A stretch of 64,000 nt of DNA, taken from positions 329,179-393,178 of the forward strand of contig NZ_BAAADS010000012.1 of assembly GCF_039522605.1 (NCBI RefSeq). The letters run 5' to 3'. The stretch comes from Lentibacillus siamensis (GTDB lineage Bacteria; Bacillota; Bacilli; Bacillales; Amphibacillaceae). This document shows, in pieces, positions 33,892 to 42,764 of the stretch (its first letter is position 1; every line of letters starts with the position of its first letter). The notes beneath the pieces are model-generated. The model was not told the origin of the DNA, did no database searches, and was given only the letters and a program-made list of their open reading frames with translations. A program made the translations under genes and the position numbers.

Positions 33892-34986
33892 ATGGAGATT
33901 TTTAAGTATATGGAGAAATATGATTATGAACAACTGGTTTTTTGTCAGGATGAAAATTCGGGACTTAAGGCGGTTATCGCAATTCATGATACAACACTCG
34001 GACCAGCACTTGGCGGAACAAGAATGTGGACGTACAGTTCCGAAGAGGACGCAATCGAGGATGCGTTGCGGCTTGCAAAAGGAATGACTTATAAAAATGC
34101 TGCGGCGGGTCTGAACTTAGGCGGTGGAAAAACTGTCATCATTGGAGATCCTAAAAAAGACAAAAACCCTGAAATGTTCCGTGCATTTGGGCGTTACATC
34201 CAAAGTCTCAACGGCCGCTATATTACCGCAGAGGATGTAGGTACGACAGTGCATGACATGGATCTTATTCATATGGAAACAGACCATGTAACCGGGATTT
34301 CACCGGAGTTTGGTTCATCCGGAAATCCATCGCCAGTTACCGGGTATGGAGTATATAAAGGTATGAAGGCAGCAGCGATGGAGGCTTTCGGTACTGATTC
34401 ACTTGAAGGGCGAACGGTGGCAATTCAGGGTGTCGGAAATGTTGCGTATGCTGTTTGCGAACATTTGTATAAGGAAGGTGCAGAAATTATTGTAACGGAT
34501 ATCAATCAGGATGCAGTACAACGTGCAGTGGATGCATTTGATGCAAAGGCTGTTGAACCTGATGATATTTATAGTGTAGATTGTGATATTTATGCTCCAT
34601 GTGCGCTTGGTGCAACGATCAATGATGAAACCATTCCGCAATTGAAAGCGAAAGTAATAGCTGGTTCTGCCAACAATCAATTAAAAACTTCCGAACATGG
34701 TGATATCATTCATGAAAAGGGAATTGTCTATGCGCCGGACTATGTGATTAATTCCGGTGGGGTAATTAATGTAGCGGATGAACTTAATGGATACAATGAA
34801 TCGAGGGCAATGAGAAAAGTGGAAACCATTTATGATAGTTTAATGCGGGTATTTGAAATCTCCAAACGCGATAATATTCCGACGTATGCGGCCGCTGATC
34901 GCATGGCAGAGGAACGTATAGCATCCCTGCGCAAGTCGCGTAACCAATTTTTACTGAATGGACATCACACGTTGAGCAGACGGTAA
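33892..34986 (+). CDS. bcd: Leucine/branched-chain amino acid dehydrogenase
   Basis: Oxidatively deaminates leucine, valine and isoleucine to the branched-chain keto acids that feed the bkd complex. 364 residues. The catalytic lysine is in KNAAAGLNLGGGKTVI, the dehydrogenase Gly-rich motif is VAIQGVGNVAYAV, and TAEDVGTT is present. AAGGAGG is 8 nt before ATG 33892; the open frame extends upstream through the leader but without a start signal. It is the first gene after the sigma-54 promoter. ptb, which occupies this place in B. subtilis, is absent. Confidence 0.95.
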   Translation: MEIFKYMEKYDYEQLVFCQDENSGLKAVIAIHDTTLGPALGGTRMWTYSSEEDAIEDALRLAKGMTYKNAAAGLNLGGGKTVIIGDPKKDKNPEMFRAFGRYIQSLNGRYITAEDVGTTVHDMDLIHMETDHVTGISPEFGSSGNPSPVTGYGVYKGMKAAAMEAFGTDSLEGRTVAIQGVGNVAYAVCEHLYKEGAEIIVTDINQDAVQRAVDAFDAKAVEPDDIYSVDCDIYAPCALGATINDETIPQLKAKVIAGSANNQLKTSEHGDIIHEKGIVYAPDYVINSGGVINVADELNGYNESRAMRKVETIYDSLMRVFEISKRDNIPTYAAADRMAEERIASLRKSRNQFLLNGHHTLSRR

Positions 34987-35016
34987 TCCTGCTATTGATG
35001 ATGGGGAGAGATGGCT

Positions 35017-36123
35017 ATGGTGCTTCAGCATTTTCGAATTTTGGTTGTTAATCCAGGACCCGACAGGACGAAAATTGGTGTTTTTGACGACTCGGTATGT
35101 ATTTTGGAGGAAAGCATTCGACATGACCGCAGCGAATTGAATTCATTTCGGCGAATAGCGGATCAGGCTGAATTCCGTAAATCAAATATTTTGGAACAGC
35201 TTGACAAGGATGGCATGAATATTTCACGATTTGACGCGGTTTGTGGTCGGGGTGGGCTCCTCCGCCCCATCAAAGGCGGTACATATCGGGTGAATGAACC
35301 GATGCTGCGTGATCTGCAAAACAGCTTTTATGGTGAGCACGTTTCAAATCTTGGTGGAATCATTGCATATAAAATAGCGCACGGTCTTAATATCCCGTCC
35401 TTTATAGTTGATCCGGTTGTAGTTGATGAGTTGGATGAGATTGCGAAAATTTCCGGAATTCCCGAACTCTCCAGAAAAAGCATTTTTCATGCGCTGAACC
35501 ACAAAGCGGTCGCAAGAAAGGCTACCCATGATATGGGGAAGTCATATGCAGACTCCAGTTTGATTGTTGCGCATATGAGTGGCGGAATTACAATTGGTGC
35601 CCACTGCTATGGAAGGGTAATTGATGTAAATAATGGCCTCCATGGTGAGGGGCCGTTTTCAACTGAACGTGCGGGGACGGTCCCGGCAGGAAGTCTGGCA
35701 TCGTTATGCTTTTCCGGTCAATATGATTTGGATGAAATAATGCAAAAGTTGGTTGATAAGAGCGGCTTAAACGCATACTTGCGGACCAGTGATTTGACGG
35801 AAATCGAAACTCGAATCACTGATGGTGATCAATATGCCAAAAGAATATATGAAGCGATGGCTTATCAGATTGCCAAAGAGATAGGTGCAATGAGTACCGT
35901 ATTAAAAGGGGAGATAGATGCGGTTATTTTAACAGGTGCGCTTGCACATGGGAAATTATTGGTTGAAATGACATCCAATCGTGTAAACTGGATAGCGGAT
36001 GTAATGACATATCCGGGAGAAGATGATTTACAAGCTTTAAACAGTGGAACATTAAGGGTGCTGATGGGAGAAGAACTTCCAAACAGCTACCCTGATCATT
36101 TACAAGTAGATAAGGGAGTGTAA
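35017..36123 (+). CDS. buk: Butyrate kinase family protein with an altered phosphate-binding motif
   Basis: An acetokinase-family protein of 368 residues. In the usual pathway Ptb makes acyl-phosphate from acyl-CoA and Buk makes ATP from it. Family blocks GRGGLLRPIKGGTY, DVNNGLHGEGPFSTERAG and PGEDDLQALNSGTLRVL are present. The N-terminal adenosine/phosphate motif, usually NPGSTSTKIGVF, reads NPGPDRTKIGVF, and AHxGGG reads AHMSGG, so activity is uncertain. ptb is missing from the operon. GGGGAG is 8 nt before ATG 35017 and only 2 nt before ATG 35011. Confidence 0.85.
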   Translation: MVLQHFRILVVNPGPDRTKIGVFDDSVCILEESIRHDRSELNSFRRIADQAEFRKSNILEQLDKDGMNISRFDAVCGRGGLLRPIKGGTYRVNEPMLRDLQNSFYGEHVSNLGGIIAYKIAHGLNIPSFIVDPVVVDELDEIAKISGIPELSRKSIFHALNHKAVARKATHDMGKSYADSSLIVAHMSGGITIGAHCYGRVIDVNNGLHGEGPFSTERAGTVPAGSLASLCFSGQYDLDEIMQKLVDKSGLNAYLRTSDLTEIETRITDGDQYAKRIYEAMAYQIAKEIGAMSTVLKGEIDAVILTGALAHGKLLVEMTSNRVNWIADVMTYPGEDDLQALNSGTLRVLMGEELPNSYPDHLQVDKGV

Positions 36124-36127
36124 ATAT

Positions 36128-37549
36128 ATGGCAAAAGAATACGATCTTGTTGTGCTCGGAGGCGGAACTGGCGGATATGTGGCAGCAATCAGGGCTGCAC
36201 AAATCGGCATGCAGGTTGCAATAGTCGAAAAGGGCGAGCTGGGAGGCACCTGTTTGCATAGAGGCTGTATTCCATCCAAAGCATTGCTGCGCAGTGCGGA
36301 AGTATTTAAACAGACGAAAGAAGCGCATACATATGGGGTGGAAACAACTGATGCGGCACTGAATTTCAGTAAAGTGCAGGAGCGGAAAAGTGGAATCGTT
36401 AATCAATTGCATAAAGGTGTTCAAGGTTTGATGAAAAAAGGAAAAATTGATGTCTTTAATGGGTTTGGACGGATTCTAGGTCCAAGTATTTTTTCACCGA
36501 TGCCTGGAACCATTTCGGTAGAATACGAGAATGGCGATGAAAATACGATGATTGTGCCCAAAAATGTTTTGATTGCCACCGGTTCAAAACCTCGTTCGTT
36601 GCCTGGCCTCCAAACTGATGGAACCGTTGTCATGACTTCTGATGACGCACTGCAGATGGAACAGCTTCCCAAATCCATTATTATTGTAGGTGGTGGTGTT
36701 ATTGGAATCGAATGGGCTTCCATGCTGACTGACTTTGATGTCAATGTTACAGTAGTTGAGTATCTGGACCAGATTTTACCTACTGAAGATCAGGATATAG
36801 CCAAGGAGGCAGAAAAACTTCTGAAGAAAAAGGGAATTACATTTGTGAAAGGTGCAAAAGTATTATCTGACACGCTTGAAAAAGAAAGTGGAGTATCCAT
36901 TCAGGCGGAGATAGATGGGAAAGCAGAAACATTCACTGCCGATAAAATGCTTGTATCTGTCGGACGTGATGCAAACACAGTAAACATCGGGTTGGAAAAT
37001 ACCGATATTGTTGTAGAGAAGGGGCATATTCAAACAAATAATTTTTATCAGACGAAAGAATCACATATTTATGCGATTGGAGATGTAATCGGTGGTATGC
37101 AGCTTGCCCATGTAGCCTCACATGAAGGCATTACCGCTGTTGAGCACATGGCTGATACCAATCCATTACCAATCGAATATGACAATGTTCCTACCTGTAT
37201 TTATTCAAATCCGGAAGTGGCAAGTGTTGGATTGACCGAAAGACAGGCGAAAGAAAAAGGATTTACGGTAAAGACAGGCAAATTTCCTTTTCAGGCGATT
37301 GGCAAAGCATTAGTTTACGGTGAGTCTGAGGGGTTTGTAAAAATCATCACGGATGAAGACAGCGAAGACCTGCTTGGCGTGCATATGATCGGTCCGCACG
37401 TGACTGACATGATTAGTGAAGCAGGACTAGCAAAAGTTCTGGATGCTACCGCCTGGGAAATCGCACACAGCATTCATCCGCATCCAACACTCTCCGAAGT
37501 AATGGGTGAAGCCGCGCTGGCTGTAGAAGGAAATCAGATCCACGGATAA
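36128..37549 (+). CDS. lpdV: Dihydrolipoyl dehydrogenase of the branched-chain keto acid complex (E3)
   Basis: 473 residues. The FAD motif GGGTGGYVAAIRAAQ is at the N-terminus, the redox-active disulfide is C42-C47 in GGTCLHRGCIPSK, the NAD motif is IVGGGVIGIEWAS, and the His-Glu pair is in HPHPTLSEVMGEA. It reoxidises the lipoyl group of BkdB. It begins 4 nt after buk. Confidence 0.96.
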   Translation: MAKEYDLVVLGGGTGGYVAAIRAAQIGMQVAIVEKGELGGTCLHRGCIPSKALLRSAEVFKQTKEAHTYGVETTDAALNFSKVQERKSGIVNQLHKGVQGLMKKGKIDVFNGFGRILGPSIFSPMPGTISVEYENGDENTMIVPKNVLIATGSKPRSLPGLQTDGTVVMTSDDALQMEQLPKSIIIVGGGVIGIEWASMLTDFDVNVTVVEYLDQILPTEDQDIAKEAEKLLKKKGITFVKGAKVLSDTLEKESGVSIQAEIDGKAETFTADKMLVSVGRDANTVNIGLENTDIVVEKGHIQTNNFYQTKESHIYAIGDVIGGMQLAHVASHEGITAVEHMADTNPLPIEYDNVPTCIYSNPEVASVGLTERQAKEKGFTVKTGKFPFQAIGKALVYGESEGFVKIITDEDSEDLLGVHMIGPHVTDMISEAGLAKVLDATAWEIAHSIHPHPTLSEVMGEAALAVEGNQIHG

Positions 37550-37570
37550 CTTTAAAGGGAGGGATTCAGA

Positions 37571-38563
37571 ATGGCAAAAAATCGCCATGAAACATTAGGC
37601 CTGACAGACAATCAGGTAATGGAAATGTATAAGACAATGCTTTTAGCAAGAAAAATTGATGAACGGATGTGGCTGTTGAACCGTGCTGGGAAAATACCGT
37701 TTGTCATTTCCTGTCAGGGGCAGGAGGCAGCACAAGTGGGTGCATCATTTGCTTTGAACAGGGATACAGATTATGCGGCCCCATATTATCGTGATATGGG
37801 AGTTGTATTGGCTTTTGGTATGACAACCAAAGAGTTGATGCTTTCCGGCTTTGCCAAAGCGGAAGACCCCAATTCAGCCGGACGCCAGATGCCGGGGCAT
37901 TTTGGACAGAAGAAAAATAGACTCTTGACTGGTTCATCACCGGTTACAACACAGCTTCCACATGCAGTTGGGGTCGCGCTGGCTGCTAAAATGGATAAGA
38001 AAGATATTGTTTCACTCGTAACACTTGGTGAGGGTTCTTCAAATCAGGGTGATTTTCATGAAGGACTTAACTTTGCCGGTGTTCATAAGTTACCTGTAAT
38101 TACAATGGTTGAAAACAATAAATATGCGATTTCGGTTCCACTCGAAAAACAAATCGCATCTGAAAGTGTATCGGTACGGGCTAAAAGTTATGGTATGCCA
38201 GGTGTAACAGTAGATGGGAATGACCCACTTGCTGTGTACGAAGCAGTGAAAGAAGCGAGAGAACGGGCAAGCAGAGGTGATGGCCCTACATTAATTGAGG
38301 CGGTATCCTATCGGTTGACTGCGCATTCAAGCGATGATGATGACCGTCAATACAGAGACAGTGCCGAAGTTGAAGAGGCTAAAAAGAAAGACTCATTAAT
38401 TACATTTGCAGCTTATTTAAAGGAAGTGGGCTTGCTGACCGATGAAGTGATGAAGGAAATAGAGGGTGAAATTGGAAACCTAATCGATGAAGCCACTGAT
38501 TATGCAGAAAATGCACCATATGCAGAAGCTGAATCTGCATTAAAATATGTATACGAAGAGTAG
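37571..38563 (+). CDS. bkdAA: Branched-chain 2-oxo acid dehydrogenase E1 alpha subunit
   Basis: 330 residues. With BkdAB it forms the thiamine-diphosphate E1 that decarboxylates branched-chain keto acids. The ThDP motif runs from GEGSSNQGDFHEGLNFAG to VENNKYAIS (GDG/NN type), and the phosphorylation-loop-like region YRLTAHSSDDDDRQYR follows. AAAGGGAGGG precedes the ATG. Confidence 0.96.
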   Translation: MAKNRHETLGLTDNQVMEMYKTMLLARKIDERMWLLNRAGKIPFVISCQGQEAAQVGASFALNRDTDYAAPYYRDMGVVLAFGMTTKELMLSGFAKAEDPNSAGRQMPGHFGQKKNRLLTGSSPVTTQLPHAVGVALAAKMDKKDIVSLVTLGEGSSNQGDFHEGLNFAGVHKLPVITMVENNKYAISVPLEKQIASESVSVRAKSYGMPGVTVDGNDPLAVYEAVKEARERASRGDGPTLIEAVSYRLTAHSSDDDDRQYRDSAEVEEAKKKDSLITFAAYLKEVGLLTDEVMKEIEGEIGNLIDEATDYAENAPYAEAESALKYVYEE

Positions 38564-38578
38564 GGAGGGAATTACGCA

Positions 38579-39562
38579 ATGCCAGTTATGTCATATATAC
38601 AAGCTGTAACAGCAGCAATGAAAGAGGAAATGCAGCGTGATGAAAATGTATTTGTCTTAGGGGAGGATGTCGGAAAAAAGGGTGGTGTTTTTGGGGCCAC
38701 TAAAGGACTGTATGATGAATTTGGTGAACAGCGGGTGATTGACACCCCACTTGCGGAATCGGCGATAGCAGGTGTTGGTATTGGAGCTGCCATGTACGGT
38801 AAGCGTCCGGTGGCTGAAATGCAGTTTGCGGATTTTATCATGCCTGCTGTCAATCAGATCATTTCCGAAGCAGCCAAAATCAGATACCGCTCCAATAATG
38901 ACTGGAATGTGCCAATGACGATTCGTGCACCATATGGCGGCGGTGTCCACGGGGCACTGTATCATTCCCAGTCGGTTGAAGCAGTTTTTGCAAACCAGCC
39001 CGGGCTGAAAATTGTTATGCCGTCAACTCCTTACGATGCCAAAGGATTATTAAAAGCATCTATTCGTGATAATGACCCGGTAATGTTTTTTGAACATAAA
39101 CGTGCATATCGCTTATTGAAAGGTGAAGTTCCGGAAGATGATTATGTTCTTCCAATAGGCAAGGCTGATGTGAAGCGTGATGGATCTGATGTTACCGTAA
39201 TTACATACGGATTGGCCGTTCATTTCGCGCTTCAGGCTGCAGAAAAATTGGAGGAAGAAGGAATTGATACACATATTCTGGACCTACGTACCGTTTATCC
39301 ACTTGACAAAGAAGCAATTGTTCAAGCAGCATCCAAAACGGGTAAAGTATTGCTGATTACGGAGGACAACAAAGAAGGAAGCATTATTGGAGAGGCAGCA
39401 GCGATTATAGCGGAAAATTGCCTGTTTGATTTGGACGCACCCGTACAACGACTTGCCGGCCCTGATGTTCCAGCAATGCCGTACGCTCCAACAATGGAAA
39501 AATATTTTATGATTAATCCGGATAAAGTTGAAAAAGCAATTCGCGAACTGGCTGAATTTTAA
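38579..39562 (+). CDS. bkdAB: Branched-chain 2-oxo acid dehydrogenase E1 beta subunit
   Basis: 327 residues with the transketolase central and C-terminal domains: VLGEDVGKKGGVFGATKGL, RAPYGGGVHGALYHSQSVEA, HILDLRTVYPLD and ITEDNKEGSIIGEAAA. It pairs with BkdAA, whose gene ends 15 nt upstream. Confidence 0.96.
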   Translation: MPVMSYIQAVTAAMKEEMQRDENVFVLGEDVGKKGGVFGATKGLYDEFGEQRVIDTPLAESAIAGVGIGAAMYGKRPVAEMQFADFIMPAVNQIISEAAKIRYRSNNDWNVPMTIRAPYGGGVHGALYHSQSVEAVFANQPGLKIVMPSTPYDAKGLLKASIRDNDPVMFFEHKRAYRLLKGEVPEDDYVLPIGKADVKRDGSDVTVITYGLAVHFALQAAEKLEEEGIDTHILDLRTVYPLDKEAIVQAASKTGKVLLITEDNKEGSIIGEAAAIIAENCLFDLDAPVQRLAGPDVPAMPYAPTMEKYFMINPDKVEKAIRELAEF

Positions 39563-39583
39563 TCAGATGAGGAGGGATTTCAT

Positions 39584-40843
39584 ATGGCCACAGAAAAGAT
39601 AAATATGCCCCAGCTCGGGGAAAGTGTGACAGAAGGTACCATTAGCTCATGGCTGGTTGGTGCTGGTGATAAAGTAAAAAAATACGATCCGATTGCCGAA
39701 GTCATGACAGATAAAGTAAATGCTGAAGTTCCGTCTTCATTTACAGGGGTCATAAAGGAGCTTGCTGCACAGGAGGGCGACACAATCGAAGTTGGGGAGC
39801 TTATGTGCTATATCGACATTGAAGGTGGGGGGACTCCGGTTGAAGAAGATTCAAAAGCACAGCAAGAAGCTGGTGACAAGCAGCAATCCAATACGGAAGC
39901 TTCCGGAGGTCAATCCATGAAGAAACGGTATTCCCCTGCCGTTTTGCGTCTTGCCCAGGAAAATGACATTGACTTGGAGAATGTGAACGGATCCGGTAGG
40001 GCGGGAAGAATAACACGGAAAGATATTGAAAAAATTATTGCATCAGGTGAGAGACCAAAAGCTCCGGAGCCAAAAGAAGAACCGTCCAGACAGGAAACGA
40101 AGAAACCGGAGAAACCAGCGGCACCGCAAGTTTCTGCACAATCGGGTGATATTGAAATCCCTGTTACAGGTGTACGAAAAGCAATCGCAGATAACATGGT
40201 GAGGTCAACGACGGAAATACCACATGCCTGGATGACTGTTGAAGCTGATGTAACAGAACTTGTGAAATACCGTAATCAGGTCAAAGATAATTTTAAACAA
40301 ACGGAAGGGTTCGGTCTGACATTTTTTGCGTTTTTCGTTAAAGCTGTTGCACAGGCTATAAAAGAATATCCGCAATTGAACAGTACATGGGCAGGCGATA
40401 AAATTATCCAGCGTAAGGATATTAATTTATCCATTGCTGTTGCCAAAGACCAAGAGTTATTTGTGCCGGTTATTAAAGCTGCGGATGAAAAAAGCATTAA
40501 AGGAATCGCTAAAGATATATACGATTTGGCAATGAAAGCCCGGTCAGGTAAGCTGACCCCAGAAGATATGCAGGGCGGTACATTTACGGTGAATAATACC
40601 GGATCATTTGGTTCCATTCATTCGATGGGTGTCATTAATCATCCACAGGCGGCCATTCTGCAGATTGAATCCATTGTAAAACGCCCTGTTATCATCAATG
40701 ATATGTTCGCAGCCCGTGATATGGTTAATTTGTCCTTGTCACTTGACCACCGGATATTGGATGGTCTTGTCTGCGGCCAATTCCTGGCAAGGGTTAAAGA
40801 AATACTGGAAAATATCAATAAAGATACAACAAACATATATTAG
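39584..40843 (+). CDS. bkdB: Branched-chain 2-oxo acid dehydrogenase E2 (lipoyl acyltransferase)
   Basis: 419 residues. The N-terminal lipoyl domain (1-77) has K44 in VMTDKVNAEVPS, a peripheral-subunit-binding domain is at about 112-150 (RYSPAVLRLAQENDIDL), linkers are rich in Pro, Glu and Lys, and the catalytic domain ends with the active His in LSLDHRILDG. It forms the core of the complex and ends the bkd operon. Confidence 0.95.
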   Translation: MATEKINMPQLGESVTEGTISSWLVGAGDKVKKYDPIAEVMTDKVNAEVPSSFTGVIKELAAQEGDTIEVGELMCYIDIEGGGTPVEEDSKAQQEAGDKQQSNTEASGGQSMKKRYSPAVLRLAQENDIDLENVNGSGRAGRITRKDIEKIIASGERPKAPEPKEEPSRQETKKPEKPAAPQVSAQSGDIEIPVTGVRKAIADNMVRSTTEIPHAWMTVEADVTELVKYRNQVKDNFKQTEGFGLTFFAFFVKAVAQAIKEYPQLNSTWAGDKIIQRKDINLSIAVAKDQELFVPVIKAADEKSIKGIAKDIYDLAMKARSGKLTPEDMQGGTFTVNNTGSFGSIHSMGVINHPQAAILQIESIVKRPVIINDMFAARDMVNLSLSLDHRILDGLVCGQFLARVKEILENINKDTTNIY

Positions 40844-40932
40844 GAAGTATTTGAATTGAAATATGCCCCCAAAATTGATAAGCTGAATACAGGTTATAAC
40901 ACTAATTACTCTAATAAGGGGATGGAATTGAT

Positions 40933-41364
40933 ATGGATTTTAACCTGTTCATGAATGACGTTGTGGATGCAGCGCGTAAAGATATATCAGAGGCTGGGTA
41001 TGAAGAGTTAACTAGTCCCGACGCAGTGGATAAGGCAATGACACGCGAAGGATCCACGCTCGTTATGATTAATTCGGTATGTGGTTGCGCTGGCGGTGTT
41101 GCACGTCCTGCTGCAGCTAATGCAATTCATTACGACAAGCGTCCTGATCATTTGGTGACTGTATTTGCGGGGCAAGATCGTGAAGCCACTGATAAAGCCA
41201 GAGAATACTTTGAAGGGTATCCGCCTTCATCACCTTCATTTGCTTTTTTGAAAGATGGCAAAATCGTTACGATGCTTGAACGTTCTGATATCGAAGGCTA
41301 CAGTGCAGTAGATGTGATTGGTAAGCTTCAGCATGTATTTGATGAGCATTGTAAGGAAATATAA
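40933..41364 (+). CDS. brxB: Bacilliredoxin BrxB (YqiW)
   Basis: A 143-residue thioredoxin-fold protein of the DUF1094/YphP family that removes bacillithiol from bacillithiolated proteins. The CGC redox motif is C50-G51-C52 in INSVCGCAGGVARPA. It has its own ribosome site (AAGGGGATGG) and a terminator. In B. subtilis yqiW also follows the bkd genes. Confidence 0.94.
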   Translation: MDFNLFMNDVVDAARKDISEAGYEELTSPDAVDKAMTREGSTLVMINSVCGCAGGVARPAAANAIHYDKRPDHLVTVFAGQDREATDKAREYFEGYPPSSPSFAFLKDGKIVTMLERSDIEGYSAVDVIGKLQHVFDEHCKEI

Positions 41365-41388
41365 TTTAACCGATCATTTCGGTATAAA

Positions 41389-41427
41389 GGGGCTGTCTCA
41401 ATATTAACGGGTCAGCCCCGTTTTATT
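41389..41427 (+). terminator. brxB terminator
   Basis: GGGGCTG (41389-41395) pairs with CAGCCCC (41413-41419), followed by GTTTTATT. Confidence 0.8.
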
Positions 41428-41496
41428 AGGTCAAATTTAAAGGTGAGGATAAACGGAAATCTTATCCGTTTAATACATCGCAAGGGAGAATGCAGC

Positions 41497-42477
41497 GTGA
41501 TTATTGGCCCTCGGACAATTAAGACAGCAATAGGCACAACCATTGCTATTTCGATTGCTCAATTTATGGATTTGTCCAATTTTGTGTCAGCTGGTGTCTT
41601 AACGATTCTGTGTATTCAGCCATCCAGGAAAAAATCTGTTGTAAGTGCCTGGCATCGTTTTGTAGCATGTATCCTGGCAAGTCTGTTTGCATTTGCATTC
41701 TTTGAAACAATTGGTTACAACCCATTGGTGGTAGGGTTAATGCTTGCCTGTTTTATTCCCACTACTGTTTTTTTGAAAATAACACAGGGGATTGCAACCA
41801 GTTCGGTTATTATTTTAAATTTATATAGTGCCGGCGACATTCCGATTGAGTTTTTAATTAATCAGTTTTTTTTGATTGTGGTTGGCGTTGGTGTTGCTCT
41901 TTTGATTAATTTATACATGCCCAGTCTGGATAAACCACTCAGGGAAAAGCAAGTGGAACTGGAACAAAACTTTCAAAAAATCCTGCATGAAATTGCTTTG
42001 TACATACGAACCGACAAGCAGGAATGGGATGGCAGGGAAATTACAATTTGTGAAAACATATTACAGGAAGCATCGGATTTGGTATCATTGGATAGAGAAA
42101 ATCATTTATTGCGAAACAAACATCCGTATGCGGATTACTTCACGATGCGCAACCGTCAGTTCGAATTGTTGCAACGGATGATGCCATTGGTGAGCCGCTT
42201 ACCAAAAATTGATTCCATTTCGATCAAAATTGCCGATTTTTTTGAGGAACTGTCCGAAGCGGTTCATCCGGGGAATACTGCCGTTATCTATTTGGAACAG
42301 CTGGAGGAACTGCGCAGGGATTTTGACCGTGAACCACTTCCGGATACACGGAAAAAATTCGAAACGCGTGCTAATCTGTTTCGGCTGCTTCATGAAATTG
42401 AAGACTACCTGTTATTGAAAAAGAAATTTAAGGAAAGTGACGTTAAAAAGAAAACAAAAAAGACCGGTACCAATTAA
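41497..42477 (+). CDS. yqjA: YqjA-like aromatic acid exporter family membrane protein (DUF939)
   Basis: 326 residues: an N-terminal half with about five or six membrane helices (IGTTIAISIAQF, AGVLTILCIQ, FVACILASLFAFAFFE, LVVGLMLACFIPTTVF, FFLIVVGVGVALLINLYM), then a cytosolic helical half. This is the FUSC/aromatic acid exporter-like layout. Substrate unknown. The GTG start at 41497 has AGGGAG 8 nt upstream; the frame extends to an ATG at 41443 with no such signal. It occupies the yqjA place after yqiW. Confidence 0.85.
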   Translation: MIIGPRTIKTAIGTTIAISIAQFMDLSNFVSAGVLTILCIQPSRKKSVVSAWHRFVACILASLFAFAFFETIGYNPLVVGLMLACFIPTTVFLKITQGIATSSVIILNLYSAGDIPIEFLINQFFLIVVGVGVALLINLYMPSLDKPLREKQVELEQNFQKILHEIALYIRTDKQEWDGREITICENILQEASDLVSLDRENHLLRNKHPYADYFTMRNRQFELLQRMMPLVSRLPKIDSISIKIADFFEELSEAVHPGNTAVIYLEQLEELRRDFDREPLPDTRKKFETRANLFRLLHEIEDYLLLKKKFKESDVKKKTKKTGTN

Positions 42478-42490
42478 AGACCAGTCTTTG
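42459..42490. terminator. Possible bidirectional terminator, yqjA/prli42
   Basis: AAAGACCGGT and ACCAGTCTTT pair with one mismatch across the yqjA stop codon, with an A run before and TTTG after. It lies between the convergent yqjA and prli42. Confidence 0.45.
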
Positions 42491-42511
42491 ACAGAGCTAT
42501 TTGATTAATGA

Positions 42512-42649
42512 TTATATAAGCATTGCCAGGCCAGCCGTCAGTGATGACAAAAACATTGCAATAATCATGAGATAAATAATGATTTTCATTCGTCGGTCAC
42601 GTTTTGACTTTTTTCTTGGTGCTTGTGTTTTCGTTTGTTGATTTGCCAA
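42512..42649 (-). CDS. prli42: Stressosome-associated miniprotein Prli42
   Basis: A 45-residue protein: a hydrophilic basic N-terminus (ANQQTKTQAPRKKSKRDRR) and one membrane helix (MKIIIYLMIIAMFLSSLTAG). This matches Prli42, the membrane miniprotein that anchors the stressosome in Listeria and is kept across Firmicutes. The start is TTG at 42649 with a perfect AAGGAGG 7 nt upstream on the minus strand. It is easily missed because of its size and TTG start. Confidence 0.85.
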   Translation of the reverse strand: MANQQTKTQAPRKKSKRDRRMKIIIYLMIIAMFLSSLTAGLAMLI

Positions 42650-42764
42650 TTTAAATCCTCCTTCAATCCCAATTCATACTTGTATTTTATCGTTTTATCG
42701 GGGATTGGACAAGTGCTATCTTTTATATCAAACTATATTATAAGAAATTGGGGGTTGCATCAAA

